Shown here: positions 31,857 through 34,937 of the stretch, piece after piece
Layout of the letters: every line of letters begins with the position of its first letter
Position numbering within the stretch: position 1 is the first letter of the stretch
Source of the DNA: Clostridiaceae bacterium
GTDB taxonomy: Bacteria; Bacillota; Clostridia; Oscillospirales; Acutalibacteraceae
DNA: 34,937 nucleotides
Direction of reading: 5' to 3'
Assembly: GCA_016292785.1 (NCBI GenBank)
Contig: JAEDFL010000018.1
Coordinates: forward strand, 1-34,937
Notes under the pieces: generated by a model
Told to the model about the DNA's origin: nothing
The model's input: only the letters and a program-made list of their open reading frames with translations
Database searches by the model: none
Program-made: the position numbers and the translations under genes

Positions 31857-31876
31857 AAAAAAGGGGGTTACCCTTT
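31857..31876 (-). terminator. Weak terminator of lacI
   Basis: Minus strand AAAGGG / CCCTTT with a five-base loop and three further T residues, 11 bases after the lacI stop and upstream of the alsA operator. Short stem, so some read-through into alsA is likely. Confidence 0.4.
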
Positions 31877-31887
31877 CTTAAATTGAA

Positions 31888-32883
31888 TCAACCCGTGCTT
31901 CCTCTGACGGAAAGCGCTACCGGAATTGTATATTCGTGAACTTTGTTTGCGTTGTTGTTGATAAGATCCATGAGTACGTCAACTGAACGTTTTCCAAGCT
32001 GTTCGGTATCCTGAACAACCGTCGAAATCGGCGGATCGGAGATCTCCGTATGCGTTATTCCGTCGAAGCCTACCAGCTTAACGTCTTTCGGGACTTTCTT
32101 GCCCGACTCTTTAAGACCTCTCAAAGCTCCGAGAGCCATAGTGTCCGTTGTGCAGAAAACGCCGTCAAACTCCACGCCGTCGGAAATCAATTTTTTAACC
32201 GCCTGTCTTGCGTCCTCGTATGAAACCCGACAGGGAACGATCCGTGAATCGTCAACTTCGGCTCCGTACTTTTTTAATGCGTTCAGATAACCCTGAATAC
32301 GTTTGTTTACCGTCGAATAGGAATTAACATCGTGAATTATCGCAATTTTGCGGCAGCCTTTTTTGATAAGCTCCTGCGTTGCGAGGAAGCCGCCCATCTC
32401 GTTATCCGAGGAAACGTAATTAAATTCAACTCCCGGTCTTCTGTCGATATAAACAACGGGAACGGTAAACTCTGTTGATACCTCGTCAACCGACGTTCTT
32501 GCGCTGATATAAATTATGCCCTCAACGCCCTTTGACTGGAGCGAAGCAATGTGAAACGCTTCATAATCCACGTTTTCGTTGCTGTCGCACACAAATACGT
32601 TATAGCCCAAGGGAATAACCGAGCTTTCGACTGATCTGACAATGTGCGAAAAGTATTCGTTAGTGATATCGGGAATTATTATTCCGATAGTCTTTGTGCG
32701 ATTCGTTCTCAAACCCTGAGCGTTGGGATTTATGGCATAATTGTATTTCTCGACGACCTGCAATACCTTTTTTTCTGTCTCTGCGGAGTAGCGTCCGTTC
32801 TTATTGAGCACCCTTGAGACCGTTGCTATTGATACCCCCGCCATACGGGCGATATCCACCATCGAAATGTTTTTATTATCCAT
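31888..32883 (-). CDS. LacI family transcriptional regulator of the allose operon
   Basis: 331 aa: LacI-type HTH at about 8-27 (MVDIARMAGVSIATVSRVLN), hinge helix region ending near residue 60, then a periplasmic-binding-protein-like effector domain (TIGIIIPDITNEYFS, FCTTDTMALGAL, VGFDGITHTEIS). Probable sugar-responsive repressor of alsACEKB. It is preceded by a TTGACA promoter whose start region is covered by a palindrome like that before alsA, so it probably represses itself. GGAG lies 5 bases before the ATG. E. coli uses an RpiR-type AlsR for the same job, so the regulator class differs here. Confidence 0.92.
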   Translation of the reverse strand: MDNKNISMVDIARMAGVSIATVSRVLNKNGRYSAETEKKVLQVVEKYNYAINPNAQGLRTNRTKTIGIIIPDITNEYFSHIVRSVESSVIPLGYNVFVCDSNENVDYEAFHIASLQSKGVEGIIYISARTSVDEVSTEFTVPVVYIDRRPGVEFNYVSSDNEMGGFLATQELIKKGCRKIAIIHDVNSYSTVNKRIQGYLNALKKYGAEVDDSRIVPCRVSYEDARQAVKKLISDGVEFDGVFCTTDTMALGALRGLKESGKKVPKDVKLVGFDGITHTEISDPPISTVVQDTEQLGKRSVDVLMDLINNNANKVHEYTIPVALSVRGSTG

Positions 32884-32904
32884 ATTATCTCCAGTTTGTC
32901 TTGG

Positions 32905-32924
32905 TTGGGTAATCGTTTACCCTA
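32905..32924. promoter_or_regulatory. Operator at the lacI promoter
   Basis: GGGTAATCGTTTACCC (32907-32922) is a near-perfect palindrome with the central CG typical for LacI-family sites. It covers the predicted transcription start of lacI and matches the alsA operator in TTGRGTAAnnGTTTACYC. Confidence 0.7.
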
Positions 32925-32931
32925 CGCCCAT

Positions 32932-32960
32932 AGAATAGTCCAAAAAAGATTATTTGTCAA
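32932..32960 (-). promoter_or_regulatory. Promoter of the lacI-type gene
   Basis: Minus strand TTGACA (32955-32960), 17-base spacer, TATTCT (32932-32937). The operator lies directly downstream. Confidence 0.75.
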
Positions 32961-33050
32961 TAGATTTCCATAAGATTTTTATTTTTTGTGAATTGTGTTT
33001 AAAAACGTGCTTTCTGTTTTGTATATAAAGCGCAGGAGAGGTCAATTAAA

Positions 33051-33083
33051 ATGCCTCTGCTTGACAATAATACTTTTTCTTGA
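33051..33083 (+). CDS. Possible 10-codon leader peptide upstream of rfbF
   Basis: AGGAGAGG (33034-33041) is followed 9 bases later by an ATG with ten sense codons (MPLLDNNTFS) and TGA. The strong ribosome binding site is the only support. It ends inside the -35 box of the rfbF promoter, so any regulatory link would need an upstream transcript. Could be chance. Confidence 0.2.
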   Translation: MPLLDNNTFS

Positions 33084-33108
33084 TTTTAGCTTTTGCGTAT
33101 GCTATAAT
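33080..33108 (+). promoter_or_regulatory. Promoter of rfbFG
   Basis: TTGATT (33080-33085), 17-base spacer, TATAAT (33103-33108) with extended TG; about 36 bases between the predicted start and the rfbF GTG. Confidence 0.75.
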
Positions 33109-33150
33109 GTTTTAAAATATAATTACTGCTATTATAAAGGTGGCGATTGT

Positions 33151-33924
33151 GTGAAAACGGTAATACTTGCAGGAGGCTTCGGCACAAGAATAAGTGAAGA
33201 AAGTCACCTCATTCCAAAGCCTATGATTGAGATCGGCGGTATGCCGATTCTCTGGCACATTATGAAAATTTACTCCGCATACGGATATAGCGACTTTATA
33301 ATCTGTTGCGGCTATAAACAGCACGTTATCAAGGAATACTTTGCCGACTATTTTCTTTACAGAAGCGATATCACCTTTGACTTTTCCGACAATGGTAAAA
33401 TGACCGTTCACTCAAACGAAACCGAGCCGTGGAAGGTCACTCTCGTTGATACCGGGCTCAACACCATGACAGGCGGAAGAGTTAAAAGAGTTCAGAAATA
33501 CATCGGTGATGAGCCGTTTATGCTCACCTACGGCGACGGCGTTGCGGACATCAATATTGACGAGCTTGTCAAATTCCATAAGAAAAACGGACATATCGCT
33601 ACCCTTACCGCTGTGAACATAGGTCAGCGGTTCGGCATGCTCGACATTGAGCAGGATAACAGGATATCCTCTTTCCGTGAAAAAAGCGAAAATGACGGAG
33701 GTCGCGTGAATGCCGGCTTTATGGTGCTTGAGCCGAAGATCTTTGACTTTATCGACGGCGACGAAACCGTATTTGAGAAAAAGCCGCTTGAAACCTGTGC
33801 TTCCCTCGGTCAGCTTGACGCTTATATCCACGACGGTTTCTGGAAGCCGATGGATACTCTCAGGGAAAAACAGCAGCTTGAAAAAATGTGGGCGGACTCC
33901 ACCGCTCCCTGGAAAATCTGGTAA
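33151..33924 (+). CDS. rfbF: Glucose-1-phosphate cytidylyltransferase
   Basis: Makes CDP-glucose from glucose 1-phosphate and CTP, the first step to CDP-dideoxysugars of surface polysaccharide. 257 aa, the standard length. The nucleotidyltransferase loop LAGGFGTRISEESHLIPKPM (6-25), TYGDGVADI for metal/nucleotide binding, and the C-terminal GFWKPMDTLREK are intact and characteristic of RfbF. The start is GTG at 33151 (protein starts (V/M)KTVILAGG), with AAAGGTGG 7 bases upstream; the open frame reaches back to 32995 through the promoter and is rejected. Confidence 0.95.
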   Translation: MKTVILAGGFGTRISEESHLIPKPMIEIGGMPILWHIMKIYSAYGYSDFIICCGYKQHVIKEYFADYFLYRSDITFDFSDNGKMTVHSNETEPWKVTLVDTGLNTMTGGRVKRVQKYIGDEPFMLTYGDGVADINIDELVKFHKKNGHIATLTAVNIGQRFGMLDIEQDNRISSFREKSENDGGRVNAGFMVLEPKIFDFIDGDETVFEKKPLETCASLGQLDAYIHDGFWKPMDTLREKQQLEKMWADSTAPWKIW

Positions 33925-33957
33925 AAAGCGATCCGAACATTTAAAAGTGGTGATGTT

Positions 33958-34937
33958 ATGTTCAGTCTGTCATTTTACAATAATAAAAAAGTTCTTGTAA
34001 CAGGTCACACGGGCTTTAAGGGTGCTTGGCTTTGCAATATTCTGAAGCTTGCAGGCGCAGAGGTCACAGGCTATTCGCTTGAGCCGCCGACCGATCCGAG
34101 TATGTTTGAGATAACCGGCATCGGCAAAAAAATCAATTCAGTTATCGGAGATGTCAGGGATTTTGAGCATCTGAAAAAAGTATTTGACGAGGTTCAGCCG
34201 GAGATCGTTTTCCACCTTGCCGCACAGCCGATCGTTCTGCAATCCTACAACGATCCTAAATACACATACGAAACCAATGTTCTTGGCACAGTAAACATAC
34301 TGGAGTGTATCAGAACAGGCAACTCGGTTAAATCTTTTCTGAACGTTACAACGGACAAGGTATATAAAAACGATGAAAACAATCAAAGCTTTCGTGAAAA
34401 CGATCCTCTGGACGGTTTTGATCCGTATTCAAACTCCAAATCCTGCTCCGAGCTTGTAACTCACAGCTATAAAAGCTCATTCTTTGCGGACGGTCATGTC
34501 AGAATATCGACCGCAAGGGCAGGCAACGTTATCGGCGGCGGTGATTTTGCCGACAACAGAATTATTCCCGACTGCGTTAGGGCAGCTATGAAAGGCGAGG
34601 TTATCAAGGTCAGAAATCCCAATTCGATTCGTCCCTATCAGCACGTTCTTGAACCGCTTTATGTCTATCTTATGATTGCAGCGGCTCAGTATGACGATCC
34701 GCATTTTTCGGACTGGTACAACGTCGGACCGAACGAATCCGACTGTCTGACTACGGGCGAGCTTGCCGGCTGTTTCTGCAAAGCATGGGGCAACGGTCAA
34801 AGCTTTGCCGCAGAGCATAAGGATGGTCCTCACGAAGCCAATTTCCTGAAGCTTGATTGTTCTAAGGTCAAATCCGTTTTCGGCTGGAAACCGAGATGGA
34901 CTGCAAATCAGGCTGTCGAAAAAACCGTCGAATGGAC
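33958..34937 (+). CDS. rfbG: CDP-glucose 4,6-dehydratase, cut by the window end
   Basis: Converts CDP-glucose to CDP-4-keto-6-deoxyglucose; extended short-chain dehydrogenase with bound NAD. 326 residues are visible of about 350-360. NAD-binding GHTGFKG (16-22), the catalytic TTDK (131-134) and YSNSK (Tyr157, Lys161), AGNVIGGGDFADNRIIPD, and RPYQHVLEP match RfbG. It follows rfbF by 33 bases with AGTGGTGATG near the ATG. The reading frame runs off the right edge without a stop. RfbH or another CDP-sugar gene would be expected beyond it. Confidence 0.93.
   Translation, partial: MFSLSFYNNKKVLVTGHTGFKGAWLCNILKLAGAEVTGYSLEPPTDPSMFEITGIGKKINSVIGDVRDFEHLKKVFDEVQPEIVFHLAAQPIVLQSYNDPKYTYETNVLGTVNILECIRTGNSVKSFLNVTTDKVYKNDENNQSFRENDPLDGFDPYSNSKSCSELVTHSYKSSFFADGHVRISTARAGNVIGGGDFADNRIIPDCVRAAMKGEVIKVRNPNSIRPYQHVLEPLYVYLMIAAAQYDDPHFSDWYNVGPNESDCLTTGELAGCFCKAWGNGQSFAAEHKDGPHEANFLKLDCSKVKSVFGWKPRWTANQAVEKTVEW

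Overview
The window looks like chromosome of a spore-forming, low-to-medium GC member of the Clostridia (Bacillota), most plausibly of the Oscillospiraceae/Ruminococcaceae type. The evidence is a complete spoIIIA operon, a ctsR-mcsA-mcsB-clpC stress operon with CtsR boxes, a dimeric-type glycyl-tRNA synthetase, a Na+-pumping decarboxylase, and AGGAGG-like ribosome binding sites throughout. Genus is not resolvable from the sequence alone. No rRNA, tRNA, CRISPR array, phage or insertion sequence was found.

Layout. 1-390: a repeat element with a terminator. 391-5065 (minus): spoIIIAA-AH, eight genes packed almost end to end. 5143-5612 (plus): a promoter, a strongly structured RNA with a terminator, then a small Xre-type regulator. 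5565-5978: a second copy of the repeat element, inverted relative to the first, so the pair flanks spoIIIA plus xre. 6051-7292: a DUF1015 protein. 7444-7689: a second small HTH protein. 7969-9417 (plus): nicotinate phosphoribosyltransferase. 9478-14045 (minus): ctsR-mcsA-mcsB-clpC behind a consensus promoter covered with CtsR half-sites. 14297-19072 (minus): glyS followed by a four-gene sodium-pumping oxaloacetate decarboxylase set, apparently one transcript.

From 19.3 kb onward the region is dominated by sugar metabolism. It holds a PfkB sugar kinase (plus), an uncharacterised TIM-barrel-like protein with an FGGY kinase (minus), and, divergent from those, a class III aminotransferase with a two-domain class II aldolase (plus). 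Next comes a D-allose utilisation set (minus): lacI, alsA, alsC, alsE, alsK, alsB, rpiB. Together these would import allose, phosphorylate it, isomerise it to allulose 6-phosphate and epimerise it to fructose 6-phosphate. A LacI-type regulator has matching palindromic sites at its own promoter and in front of alsA. The right edge starts a CDP-sugar pathway (rfbF, rfbG, the latter cut by the window end).

The items most worth a second look are the structured leader with mutually exclusive hairpins in front of xre (5143-5356), the modular heptanucleotide repeat element flanking spoIIIA, and the FGGY kinase / TIM-barrel / aminotransferase / tandem aldolase cassette (20274-25741), whose substrate cannot be assigned to a pathway I know.
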